DNA from: an uncultured Acidimicrobiales bacterium
Lineage (GTDB): Bacteria > Actinomycetota > Acidimicrobiia > Acidimicrobiales > CADCTF01
Length of the DNA stretch: 48,105 nucleotides
Assembly: GCA_902805655.1 (NCBI GenBank)
Contig: CADCTF010000122.1
Coordinates: forward strand, 1-48,105
Reading direction: 5' to 3'
Below, piece after piece: positions 16,121 through 26,090 of this stretch. The translations under genes and the position numbers were made by a program. Below the pieces are notes generated by a model. The model saw nothing but the letters and a program-made list of their open reading frames with translations, did not search any database and was not told the DNA's origin. The first letter of the stretch is position 1; each line of letters opens with the position of its first letter.

Positions 16121-16915
16121 TCAGGCCGTGCGGCGGGACGGCACGGGCCGGATGCCGGTCAGGGGCGGGCACGAGGCGGGCGCCTCGGCATGCCCTGCGC
16201 CGCGGTGCAGAGCGACGTGGAGCACCGCCTCGGCCATCGGGGCCAGCTCGGCGAGCGGACGGCTGCGGTGGCTACGTGACCCCAGCTCGACCTGGGCCAG
16301 GCCGGCGAGACCCCACCGCTCGACGACGTCGAGCACCAGCGCCAGGTCGACGCCATAGCCGCGCACGAACGACACCTGCTCGAGGGCCGACCGGCGACCG
16401 GCGTACTCCCCACCGAGCGGTTGACGCAGCACCGCGGCCACCTCCGGGAAGAGCAGGGACAACGCGGGGCGAGCGGTGAGCTCGGTCACCCGGCCACCCT
16501 CGCCCTCCCGGTCGTAGGTGCCCTTGACCAGAGCGACCTCCGGGTGCTGCAGCAACGGCCGCATGAGGGCCTCCACCCACCCGGGCTCGAACGGGTCGAG
16601 GTCGGCATCGAGGAAGACCACGATGTCACCGGTCGTCGCGGCCAGGCCCTTCCACATGGCCTCCCCCTTGCCGGGACCGGTGCCGTGGGCCGGCAGCACC
16701 TGGGCTGCGGACACCACGCGGGCTCCTGCCGCGGCCGCAGCTGCGGCGGTGGCGTCGCTCGAAGAGTCGTCGACGACGACGACCTCGTCGACGACGGTCC
16801 GCCCCAGCGCCATCACGCCGCGGACCACTGCGCTCACCGTCTCCTCCTCGTTGCGGGCGGGGATCACCACCGACACGCCTGATGAGGTGCGCACCGGGTC
16901 ATCCTGCCCTACCAT
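16121..16915 (-). CDS. gpgS: Glucosyl-3-phosphoglycerate synthase
   Basis: A 264-residue GT-A enzyme of the GT81/GpgS type. It shows VSVVIPARNEEETVSAVV, VVVDDSSSDAT, the GpgS-typical GPGKGEAMWKGLAATTGDIVVF, DADLDPF (DxD-type metal site), PLGGEYAGRRSALE and GYGVDLALVLDVVE. It transfers glucose from an NDP-glucose to 3-phosphoglycerate, the first step towards glucosylglycerate or, in mycobacteria, methylglucose lipopolysaccharides. It is slightly shorter than mycobacterial GpgS. The start is ATG 16915, with GTG 16894 as alternative. The ATG overlaps the -10 box that reads towards the SAM riboswitch on the other strand. Confidence 0.85.
   Translation of the reverse strand: MVGQDDPVRTSSGVSVVIPARNEEETVSAVVRGVMALGRTVVDEVVVVDDSSSDATAAAAAAAGARVVSAAQVLPAHGTGPGKGEAMWKGLAATTGDIVVFLDADLDPFEPGWVEALMRPLLQHPEVALVKGTYDREGEGGRVTELTARPALSLLFPEVAAVLRQPLGGEYAGRRSALEQVSFVRGYGVDLALVLDVVERWGLAGLAQVELGSRSHRSRPLAELAPMAEAVLHVALHRGAGHAEAPASCPPLTGIRPVPSRRTA
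16910..16915 (+). promoter_or_regulatory. Putative -10 box for the riboswitch transcript
   Basis: TACCAT lies 7 nt before the position where the riboswitch would begin (~16922). It coincides with the gpgS start codon on the other strand. No good -35 is visible. Confidence 0.4.
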
Positions 16916-16921
16916 TGCGCC

Positions 16922-17014
16922 CAAGATCATCCAGAGCGGCCGAGGGGCCGGGCCCGACGACGTCGCGGCAACCAGCTCTAGCGAGCCAGGTGCCAATGCC
17001 CGGAACGATGAGGA
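16922..17014 (+). ncRNA. SAM riboswitch (S-box, SAM-I/IV clan)
   Basis: The segment follows the S-box layout closely. P1 is TCATC (16927-16931) pairing with GATGA (17007-17011). It is followed by the conserved AGAG, the P2 block with GAGGGGCCGGGCCC, the invariant CGGCAACC, a P3 hairpin GCTC-tagc-GAGC, and then AGGTGCCAATGCC. The 3' strand of P1 touches AGGAGG, the ribosome-binding site of the next gene (GTG 17022). Ligand binding would therefore hide the site and stop translation. No terminator hairpin follows. I cannot separate SAM-I from the actinobacterial SAM-I/IV variant by eye. S-boxes control methionine and SAM synthesis genes, which bears on the function of the enzyme it precedes. Confidence 0.88.
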
Positions 17015-17021
17015 GGAAGCA

Positions 17022-18257
17022 GTGCCGTTCGTTGAATCTCTCCGCTGTCGGGAGTGCGCGCGCACCTACCCGGTCGAGGCCTTGCACGTGTGCGAGTTCT
17101 GCTTCGGTCCGCTCGAGGTCGCCTACGACTACGACGCCATAAGAAGCTCGATCAGCCGCGAGAAGATCGCCGCCGGGCCACCCACGATCTGGCGCTACGC
17201 CGATCTGTTGCCGGCCTCAGCCGAGGACCCGGTCGACCTCGGCGCCGGGTTCACCCCGTTGGTGCGGGCCGACCGCCTGGCCGCCGAGCTGGGTCTCGGC
17301 GAGCTCTGGCTCAAGAACGACACGCTGAACCCGACCGGGTCGTTCAAGGACCGGGTGGTGTCCGTCGCGCTGACCAAGGCCCGCGACCTGGGGTTCAAGG
17401 TCGCGGCCTGCGCGTCCACCGGCAACCTGGCCAACTCGGTGGCCGCCCACGCGGCCCGGGCCGGCATGGAATCGATCGTCTTCATCCCGTCCGACCTCGA
17501 GCAGGGCAAGATCGTCACCACCGCCATCTACGGTGGCCGCCTCATCGCCATCGACGGCACGTACGACGACGTCAACCGCCTCTGCGCCGAGCTCACCAGC
17601 GAGCAGCCGACGTGGGCCTTCGTCAACGTCAACGTGCGCCCGTACTACGCCGAGGGCTCCAAGACGCTGGCCTTCGAGGTGGCCGAGCAGCTCGGCTGGC
17701 AGGCGCCTGACCACGTCGTGGTGCCCATCGCGTCCGGCAGCCAGCTGACCAAGGTCCACAAGGGCTTCAACGAGCTGTACCACGTGGGCCTGCTGGACGA
17801 GGAGCCCCACGTCCGTGTGTCAGGGGCCCAGGCCGAGGGTTGCTCGCCCGTAGCGGTGGCCTTCGCCGAGGACACGGACATCATCCGCCCGCAGCGGCCC
17901 AAGACCATCGCCAAGTCGCTGGCCATCGGCAACCCGGCCGACGGCTTCTACGCCCTCGACGTGGTGCGCAAGAGCGGTGGCGCCATCGGCTCGGTCACCG
18001 ACGACGAGATCGTCGAGGGCATCCGCCTCCTGGCCCGCACCGAGGGCATCTTCGCCGAGACGGCCGGCGGCACCACGATCGCCACCCTGGTCAAGCTGGC
18101 CGCCTCCGGGGTCGTCCGACCCGACGAGCGGGTGGTCGCCTACATCACCGGGCATGGCCTCAAGACCATCGAGGCCGTCTCCGCCGTGGCCCAGCCAACC
18201 GCCACCATCGCTCCCACCCTCGACGCGTTCAACGCAGCCGTCGGCCTCCCGAGCTGA
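17022..18257 (+). CDS. Threonine-synthase-like PLP enzyme under SAM control (possible homocysteine synthase)
   Basis: A 411-residue fold-type II PLP enzyme. An N-terminal zinc ribbon with two CxxC pairs (LRCREC and VCEFC) precedes the catalytic domain. The Schiff-base lysine is Lys109 in NPTGSFKDR. Also present are ASTGNLANSVAAHAARAG, IASGSQLTK and the C-terminal ETAGGTTIA. By sequence it is threonine synthase, acting on O-phosphohomoserine. Context argues for something else: a SAM riboswitch before it, and a sulfur-carrier protein 13 nt after it. A reaction of phosphohomoserine (or another activated homoserine) with carrier thiocarboxylate to give homocysteine would fit both. GTG 17022 is set by AGGAGG 5 nt upstream. 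Confidence 0.85.
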   Translation: MPFVESLRCRECARTYPVEALHVCEFCFGPLEVAYDYDAIRSSISREKIAAGPPTIWRYADLLPASAEDPVDLGAGFTPLVRADRLAAELGLGELWLKNDTLNPTGSFKDRVVSVALTKARDLGFKVAACASTGNLANSVAAHAARAGMESIVFIPSDLEQGKIVTTAIYGGRLIAIDGTYDDVNRLCAELTSEQPTWAFVNVNVRPYYAEGSKTLAFEVAEQLGWQAPDHVVVPIASGSQLTKVHKGFNELYHVGLLDEEPHVRVSGAQAEGCSPVAVAFAEDTDIIRPQRPKTIAKSLAIGNPADGFYALDVVRKSGGAIGSVTDDEIVEGIRLLARTEGIFAETAGGTTIATLVKLAASGVVRPDERVVAYITGHGLKTIEAVSAVAQPTATIAPTLDAFNAAVGLPS

Positions 18258-18270
18258 CGAGAAGGACACC

Positions 18271-18543
18271 ATGCCCTCCATCCGCATCCCCACCCAGCTC
18301 CGCACCCTCACCGGCAACGCCGGCGAGGTGCGCGTCGACGGCTCCACCGTCGGCGAGGCGCTCAAGGCCCTCGACGCCGCCCACCCCGGTTTCGGCGACC
18401 GGCTGTTCGACGATGCCGGCGCACTTCGCCGGTTCGTGAACGTCTTCGTCGCCGACGAGGACATCCGGTTCCTCCAGGGACTCGAGACGCCGTTGGAGGA
18501 CACCTCCACCGTGAGCATCATCCCTGCCGTCGCCGGCGGCTGA
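18271..18543 (+). CDS. MoaD/ThiS-family sulfur carrier protein, CysO-like
   Basis: A 90-residue ubiquitin-fold protein ending in the diglycine VAGG, the site that is adenylated and turned into a thiocarboxylate. Residues align well with mycobacterial CysO: IPTQLRTLTG at the start, FVNVFVADEDIRFLQGL in the middle, SIIPAVAGG at the end. In Mycobacterium, CysO-thiocarboxylate gives sulfur to the PLP enzyme CysM, and the Mec protease frees cysteine. Here the partner is a threonine-synthase-like enzyme in the same transcript. No MoeB-type activating enzyme or Mec-type protease lies in the window, so these must be elsewhere if the pathway works. Confidence 0.9.
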   Translation: MPSIRIPTQLRTLTGNAGEVRVDGSTVGEALKALDAAHPGFGDRLFDDAGALRRFVNVFVADEDIRFLQGLETPLEDTSTVSIIPAVAGG

Positions 18544-18663
18544 CCCGGCGGCGGCGAAGTCCCGCCAGCAGTCGGACCACGAACGCTCCGGGGGAGAACT
18601 AGTCCGTCGGTGCTACGCGAAAGTGGTCTTCACCTCGGCGCATCGACCTGTCGATAGGACGTC

Positions 18664-19164
<501 letters not shown>

Positions 19165-19244
19165 CCTCATCGCGGCCGGGACGTGGGCCGTAGAACGCCA
19201 TGCCGGCATCCGAGGCGATTTGGTGGCTGTGGTGTGACACCCGT

Positions 19245-21154
<1,910 letters not shown>

Positions 21155-21177
21155 TCCGACCGTAGGACGAGCAGAGC

Positions 21178-21208
21178 TGAGGGGGCCCGCCGAGAGGCGG
21201 GCCTCTTC
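21178..21208 (+). terminator. Terminator hairpin after groEL
   Basis: GGCCCGCC-GAGA-GGCGGGCC (21184-21203) is a perfect 8-bp GC-rich stem with a tetraloop, followed by TCTTCG. It sits 29 nt after the groEL stop. The T content is low, as usual in high-GC actinobacteria. Confidence 0.75.
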
Positions 21209-21235
21209 GCGTCCCGGCGCTGCCATCATGGCGAC

Positions 21236-23200
21236 GTGACGACGATCGAACAGTTCTCCTCCGAGGAGCTCGACCCAGGCATCCGTCCCCAGGACGACCT
21301 CTTCGGCCACGTGAACGGGCGCTGGATCCGCACGGCCCAGATCCCGGATGACCGCTCGTCCTACGGCTCGTTCATGATCCTGCGCGATCAGGCGGAGATC
21401 GACGTGCGGGAGATCATCGAGGCGGCCGCCGCGTCCGGCGCCCCCGTCGGAAGCGACGAGCGCAAGATCGGTGACCTCTATGCGTCGTTCATGGACGAGA
21501 CGGCCGTAGAGGCGTCGGGAGCGCGACCGCTGCAGCCGATCCTCGCCCGCATCGACTCGGCCACCGACACCGACGCGTTCGTCAGCCTCCTCGGGGCGTT
21601 CGCTCGCGAGGGCATCGGTGGTTTCGTGGGCGTGCGAGCCGCAGTCGACCGCGGGAACCCCGAGCGCTACCTGCTGCACCTGTTCCAGTCCGGGATCGTG
21701 CTTCCCGACGAGTCGTACTACCGGGCCGACGCCCACGACGAGATTCGCCGGCTCTACGTCGGCCACATGGCTCGCATGCTCCAGCTGACCGGCGTGGCCG
21801 GCGGACCGGAAGCGGCGGACGTGGCTGCGTCCGTGATGGACCTCGAGATGAGGCTGGCATCGTCGCACTGGGACCGGGTGGCCACGCGTGACGCGGTGAA
21901 GACGTACAACCTCCACACGGCCGAAGAGCTGCTCGGACGGTTGCCGATCGCGCGGCGGTGGTTCGAGGGCATGAACGCCGACCCGGCCGCGTGGTCGGAG
22001 GTCGTGGTCTCCCAGCCGGACTTCCTCGAGGCGGCGACCGTCGCCTTCGACGACGTGGAGGTCGCGCGATGGCAGCAGTGGCTCGCGTGGCGCACGGTGA
22101 CGTCCTACGCGCCTTACCTCTCCAGGGAGATCGTCGACGAGAACTTCGCCTTCTTCGGCACCGTGCTCACCGGGGCCCCGTCCCTTCGGGCTCGGTGGAA
22201 GCGCGGCGTCTCGTTGGTCGAGGGAGCTCTGGGCGAGGCGGTGGGCCGGATCTACGTCGAGCACCACTACCCGCCCAAGGCCGAGGCCCAGATGGCGGCG
22301 CTCATCGACAACCTGATCGAGGCCTATCGCGTCCGGATCGCCGAGCTCGGGTGGATGGCCGAGCCCACCCGTCAGCGCGCTCTGGCCAAGCTGGACGCTT
22401 TCACGCCCAAGATCGGCAAGCCCGTGAGATGGCGGGACTACAGCGCGCTGGCGATCGAACCGGACGACCTCATCGGGAACGTCCAGCGCGCCCGCGCCTT
22501 CGACACGCAGTACGACCTCGGGCGGATCGGTCGTCCCGTCGACCGCGACGAATGGTTCATGACCCCGCAGACGGTCAACGCCTACTACCAGCCCACCATG
22601 AACGAGATCGTGTTCCCTGCGGCCGTCCTGCAGCCGCCCTTCTTCGATCCGGACACCGATCCCGCTTACAACTACGGCGCCATCGGGTGCGTCATCGGCC
22701 ACGAGATCGGCCATGGCTTCGACGACCAGGGGTCGCGCTACGACGGTGATGGCAGGTTGAGGGACTGGTGGCTTCCGGAGGATCGCGAGCGATTCGACGT
22801 GAAGACGACTGCGCTCATCGACCAGTACAGCGGGCTGTCGCCCCGAGAGCTGTCCGACGAGCACAAGGTGAACGGCGCGCTGACGGTCGGGGAGAACATC
22901 GGTGATCTCGGAGGCCTGGCCGTCGCCCACCACGCCTACCGCCTGAGCCTCGGCGGCGCCGAGGCGCCGGTCGTGGACGGGTTGACCGGCGACCAGAGGT
23001 TCTTCGTGGGGTGGGCGCGCTGCTGGCGCGTCATCGACCGGGAGGCCGAGGCGGTGCGACGGCTGACCATCGACCCTCACTCGCCCGCCGAGTTCCGGGC
23101 CAACGCCGTCCGCAACATCCACGCCTTCCACGACGCCTTCGGCACCAGTCCCGCCGACGCCCTCTGGCTCGAGCCGGACGAGCGCGTCGACATCTGGTAG
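21236..23200 (+). CDS. M13-family zinc metallopeptidase (neprilysin/PepO type)
   Basis: A 654-residue gluzincin. The zinc motif HEIGH is at residues 489-493 and the third ligand motif ENIGDLGG has Glu553 and Asp557. Other family landmarks are VNAYYQPTMNEIVFPAA just before the active site, and the C-terminal NIHAFHDAFG. Length matches bacterial PepO enzymes. No signal peptide is visible, so it is probably cytoplasmic and degrades peptides. GTG 21236 lies 6 nt after a CATCAT box, a weaker form of the leaderless pattern. It follows groEL but is separated from it by a terminator. Confidence 0.95.
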   Translation: MTTIEQFSSEELDPGIRPQDDLFGHVNGRWIRTAQIPDDRSSYGSFMILRDQAEIDVREIIEAAAASGAPVGSDERKIGDLYASFMDETAVEASGARPLQPILARIDSATDTDAFVSLLGAFAREGIGGFVGVRAAVDRGNPERYLLHLFQSGIVLPDESYYRADAHDEIRRLYVGHMARMLQLTGVAGGPEAADVAASVMDLEMRLASSHWDRVATRDAVKTYNLHTAEELLGRLPIARRWFEGMNADPAAWSEVVVSQPDFLEAATVAFDDVEVARWQQWLAWRTVTSYAPYLSREIVDENFAFFGTVLTGAPSLRARWKRGVSLVEGALGEAVGRIYVEHHYPPKAEAQMAALIDNLIEAYRVRIAELGWMAEPTRQRALAKLDAFTPKIGKPVRWRDYSALAIEPDDLIGNVQRARAFDTQYDLGRIGRPVDRDEWFMTPQTVNAYYQPTMNEIVFPAAVLQPPFFDPDTDPAYNYGAIGCVIGHEIGHGFDDQGSRYDGDGRLRDWWLPEDRERFDVKTTALIDQYSGLSPRELSDEHKVNGALTVGENIGDLGGLAVAHHAYRLSLGGAEAPVVDGLTGDQRFFVGWARCWRVIDREAEAVRRLTIDPHSPAEFRANAVRNIHAFHDAFGTSPADALWLEPDERVDIW

Positions 23201-23227
23201 CCGCGCACGGGCTACTGAGCAGCGGGC

Positions 23228-23980
23228 CTACGGCTTGATGGCGCGGGTGGCCACGAACCCCGGGAAGTAGCGCGCCGACACGTCGGTGTCGAGATGCCGG
23301 TCCTCGTAGAGGCCGGTGAGGATGAAGCCGGCTTCGAGCTGCCCGCCGATCTGATCCTCCAACGAGTGACCGAAGATCAGCGGCTCGCCGGCCGTCGCCA
23401 CACCCTCCGCCGTGAGGCTCGAGTACGGCACCGCATGCCTCACCTGGAGCACACCCTGCGCCTCCAGCTCCTCGTCGAAGCAGAACAGCATCGGGTTGGC
23501 GAAGCCGGCGAGCAGGGTCCCCCCCGGCCGCAGCACGCGGTGGGCCTCACGCCACATCGGCCGGATCTCTTGCGAGAACAGGTTGGAGCACGGGTGGAAG
23601 ATCAGGTCGAAGGCGCCGTCGTCGAAGGCCGACAGGTCGCACATGTCGCCCTCGACTGTGTCGATCGAGAGGCCGTCCCGCTCGGCCACCGCGCGGTCCT
23701 GGCCGAGCTGGGCAGGAGAGTTGTCGAAGACGGTCACCCGCGCTCCTGCTGCGGCCAGCACCGGGCCCTGCTGGCCCCCGCCGGACGCAAGGCACAGGAG
23801 CCTGGCTCCACCGATCTCGCCGAACCACTCGCGCGGTACGGGACGCTGCGGGGTCAGCACGACCTCCCAACGACCTTTGCGGGCGGCCGCCACCGTTGCC
23901 TCGTCCACCGGCACGGTCCAGACGTTGCCTCGCGACACCTCGGCGTCCCACGCCCCGCGGTTGTGGGCCCTCACGTCCAT
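23228..23980 (-). CDS. Class I SAM-dependent methyltransferase
   Basis: A 250-residue Rossmann methyltransferase (Methyltransf_11 type). Motif I reads [19 protein letters not shown], motif [13 protein letters not shown], then [23 protein letters not shown] and the post-motif [16 protein letters not shown]. Similar proteins occur widely in actinobacteria and are annotated only generally; the substrate is unknown. I start at ATG 23980, since TAGGGT lies 8 nt upstream (23989-23994 on the plus strand); ATG 24007 would add nine residues. It converges on the M13 peptidase gene. Confidence 0.87.
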   Translation of the reverse strand: MDVRAHNRGAWDAEVSRGNVWTVPVDEATVAAARKGRWEVVLTPQRPVPREWFGEIGGARLLCLASGGGQQGPVLAAAGARVTVFDNSPAQLGQDRAVAERDGLSIDTVEGDMCDLSAFDDGAFDLIFHPCSNLFSQEIRPMWREAHRVLRPGGTLLAGFANPMLFCFDEELEAQGVLQVRHAVPYSSLTAEGVATAGEPLIFGHSLEDQIGGQLEAGFILTGLYEDRHLDTDVSARYFPGFVATRAIKP

Positions 23981-23988
23981 GGCGCCGA

Positions 23989-23994
23989 ACCCTA
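23989..23994 (-). promoter_or_regulatory. -10 box of the methyltransferase gene
   Basis: TAGGGT on the minus strand, 8 nt before ATG 23980. It favours the shorter start and a leaderless transcript. Confidence 0.45.
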
Positions 23995-24026
23995 GCGACG
24001 GCGCCATGGACGAACGGCGTGCTTGT

Positions 24027-24584
24027 TCAGGTGGCGATGCGGGACAGGAGGCCTCGGGCCACCTGGTTGGGCCGCTGCTGCTCGCTCATCCGGCTGTCGA
24101 TGACGATCATGGCGCCGGTCAGCGCCGGGATGGCCCACTGCAGCATCTTGAGCTGGCGCTGGGCTGCGGCGACCTCGGGCGGCGTCGCCGCGTTCGGCTC
24201 GGTCGCACCCTCGACGGAGGGGGCGCCGGCATCCATGACCTTCTGGCCGAGCACCCGGCTGTACGCCGTCGCGCCCATGGCCAAACCGCTGAGCACGGTC
24301 TTCACTCCGGCGGCTGCCGCGACGCCCTTCTGCGCGGTGAGGCGGTCCTTGTTCACCCGTGTCAGCTGGAGCGCGCCGACCGTGTAGGCCGCTATGGCGG
24401 CGAGGTTGGCGGGCGTCCAGCGCGCCCACCCGGCGTTCGCCACCTTCGCTCGCTGGCTCGGGGCATCGGCCACCGCGGCGGCGCCGTTGAGGCCGATCGC
24501 GCCCATGAGTGAGCCACCGAACCAGGCGGCCATGCCGACGTCGTTCATTGCCCTTGCGACGGTGTTGGTGCTGGTGTCTGCCAT
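24027..24584 (-). CDS. Small membrane-associated protein of unknown function
   Basis: A 185-residue protein I cannot assign to a characterised family. It has [20 protein letters not shown] and [19 protein letters not shown], both hydrophobic and Gly/Ala-rich, then [27 protein letters not shown], a charged linker and a last hydrophobic helix ([21 protein letters not shown]). That suggests three or four membrane-embedded helices. ATG 24584 is supported by AGAGGA upstream. The gene is single, divergent from chdC, with ~117 nt between start codons. Confidence 0.7.
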   Translation of the reverse strand: MADTSTNTVARAMNDVGMAAWFGGSLMGAIGLNGAAAVADAPSQRAKVANAGWARWTPANLAAIAAYTVGALQLTRVNKDRLTAQKGVAAAAGVKTVLSGLAMGATAYSRVLGQKVMDAGAPSVEGATEPNAATPPEVAAAQRQLKMLQWAIPALTGAMIVIDSRMSEQQRPNQVARGLLSRIAT

Positions 24585-24689
24585 TGCTGTCCTCTTTCCA
24601 GAGATGTGGGCCCGAGCTCGGGCGAAGGTCCGCGCCCCTACCCCCGTTTCGGCGGGATACGTGCCGGCCGCACAATTGCAAGTGCGCCG

Positions 24690-24704
24690 TAGACTCGGGG
24701 CGTG
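24690..24704 (+). promoter_or_regulatory. -10 box and leaderless start of chdC
   Basis: TAGACT (24690-24695), six bases, then GTG 24702. No ribosome-binding site is present. Confidence 0.5.
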
Positions 24705-25388
24705 CCCGAGCCCCTGTCGCCCTCCACCGGGTGGGGAGCACTCCACCTCTTCTGCAAGCTGACGCCGTCCACCGACGCCGAGGCCATCCTGACCGCAGTG
24801 AAGTCGGCCCAGGCCGACGGCCACCAGGTCGTCACCTTCGCGGTGCTCGGCCACAAGGCCGACCTCGGGTTCCTCGCGCTGGGCCCCGACCTCTGGCGGC
24901 TGCGGGCGTTCCAGGCCGCGATCCAGGCGGCTGGGCTCGAGCTGGCCGACTCCTACGTGTCGCTCACCGAGGTGTCGGAGTACGCGAAGGGCATGCCCGA
25001 GGAGCGGTTGCGACCCCGGCTGTATCCCGAGCTGCCGCCCGAGGGCAAGAACGCGATCTGCTTCTACCCGATGTCGAAGCGCCGGGGCGGGCCCGACCAG
25101 AACTGGTTCACCCTGCCGTACGAGGACCGCGAGCGACTCATGTACGAGCACGGCAGCTCAGGGCGGAAGTTCTCCGGCCGCATCGTGCAGCTGATCACGG
25201 GGTCCGCCGGCATCGACGACTACGAGTGGGGCGTGACGCTGTTCGGCGTGCGCCCCGACGACCTGAAGGACGTCGTGTACACCATGCGCTTCGACGAGGC
25301 GTCGGCCGTGTACGCCGACTTCGGGCCGTTCTTCACCGGTCTCATCGCCGAGCCCGCCGAGGTGCTCGCCCAGCTCGGTGTGTCGTAG
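24702..25388 (+). CDS. chdC: Coproheme decarboxylase (HemQ / chlorite-dismutase family)
   Basis: A 228-residue protein of the chlorite-dismutase fold. It has the catalytic tyrosine Tyr122 in FYPMSKRR and the proximal heme ligand His150 in YEHGSSGRKF. It also has the C-terminal WGVTLFGVRPDDLKDVVYTMRFDEASA, typical of actinobacterial and firmicute ChdC. It lacks the arginine-centred features of true chlorite dismutases as far as I can judge. It converts coproheme III to heme b with peroxide, the last step of the coproporphyrin-dependent pathway of Gram-positive bacteria. Other hem genes are not in the window. It is followed 53 nt later by a SufR-like regulator. Confidence 0.93.
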   Translation: MPEPLSPSTGWGALHLFCKLTPSTDAEAILTAVKSAQADGHQVVTFAVLGHKADLGFLALGPDLWRLRAFQAAIQAAGLELADSYVSLTEVSEYAKGMPEERLRPRLYPELPPEGKNAICFYPMSKRRGGPDQNWFTLPYEDRERLMYEHGSSGRKFSGRIVQLITGSAGIDDYEWGVTLFGVRPDDLKDVVYTMRFDEASAVYADFGPFFTGLIAEPAEVLAQLGVS

Positions 25389-25427
25389 CCGGGCCGGGGC
25401 GACCCGCCGCTGAGGGGTTCCGGCCCG

Positions 25428-25444
25428 TACCATCGGTAGCTGTG
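25428..25444 (+). promoter_or_regulatory. -10 box before the SufR-like regulator
   Basis: TACCAT (25428-25433) with an 8-nt gap to GTG 25442. This suggests the regulator can be transcribed apart from chdC. Confidence 0.4.
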
Positions 25445-26086
25445 TCCGACACGGCGAGCCTCGCCAGCCTGCCCTCGACGCGACGGGCGATCCTCGAGAG
25501 CCTGAAGAAGCGGGGCGAGGCCCGAGCCGAGGAGCTCGGCGCGGATCTGCAGATCACGGCCAGCGCGGTGCGGCAGCACCTGGGCGGGCTCGTGGCCAGC
25601 GGGTTCGTCAGCCATCGAGAGATCAAGGGCCAGCCGGGCCGCCCGAAGCACCTGTACTTCCTGACCGAGGTCGCCGAGGCCCTCTTCCCCAACACGTACC
25701 GCGAGCTGGCGAACGAGCTGCTGTCGTACATCGAGACCGACAGCCCGGAGATGGTCAGCCGCCTGTTCGACCGCCGGCGGGACCGTCGCATCGAGCGAGC
25801 CGCCGAACGCGTGGCCGGCAAGACGCTGGAGGACCAGGTGGCCGAGGTGGCCGCCATCCTCGACGAGGACGGCTACCTGGCCACGTGGGAGCGTCGGTCC
25901 GACGACACCTTCGTCGTCACCGAGCACAACTGCGCCGTGCTCGGGGTGGCCCGGCAGTACGGCCAGGCCTGCTCCAGCGAGATCGAGTTCCTGCGCTCGG
26001 TGCTGCCCGGGGCGACGGTGGAGCGGACCTCGCACATCGTCTCGGGCGCCCACCGGTGCGCCTACCTCATCGCCGCTCGTCCCTGA
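25442..26086 (+). CDS. Winged-helix regulator, SufR-like, with three of four cluster cysteines
   Basis: A 214-residue ArsR/DeoR-like regulator. The N-terminal winged helix contains RRAILESLKKRGEARAEELGADL, ITASAVRQHLGGLVASGFVSH and GQPGRPKHLYFLT. A helical linker (SRLFDRRRDRRIERAAERVAG) leads to a C-terminal sensor domain. The SufR pattern C-x12-C-x13-C-x14-C is expected there. Cys164, Cys177 and Cys206 fit, but the third position (residue 191) is alanine. SufR proteins bind an Fe-S cluster and control suf operons; here no suf genes are near, and the neighbour is heme-synthetic chdC. It may still sense iron-sulfur or redox state, with a non-cysteine ligand. Confidence 0.8.
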   Translation: MSDTASLASLPSTRRAILESLKKRGEARAEELGADLQITASAVRQHLGGLVASGFVSHREIKGQPGRPKHLYFLTEVAEALFPNTYRELANELLSYIETDSPEMVSRLFDRRRDRRIERAAERVAGKTLEDQVAEVAAILDEDGYLATWERRSDDTFVVTEHNCAVLGVARQYGQACSSEIEFLRSVLPGATVERTSHIVSGAHRCAYLIAARP

Positions 26087-26090
26087 CCGG

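Noticed and set aside
16121-16915. Generic family 2 glycosyltransferase
   Set aside because: The GPGKGEAMWKGL and PLGGEYAGRR segments are specific to the GpgS family, so the narrower call is preferred.
17022-18257. Plain annotation as threonine synthase, thrC
   Set aside because: The fold and motifs fit, but the SAM riboswitch and the CysO-like partner make a methionine role at least as likely, so no thrC symbol was given.
18655-18663. TAGGAC as a leaderless -10 box for the response regulator at 18664
   Set aside because: The gap to ATG is only 3 nt, too short for a transcript starting at the ATG.
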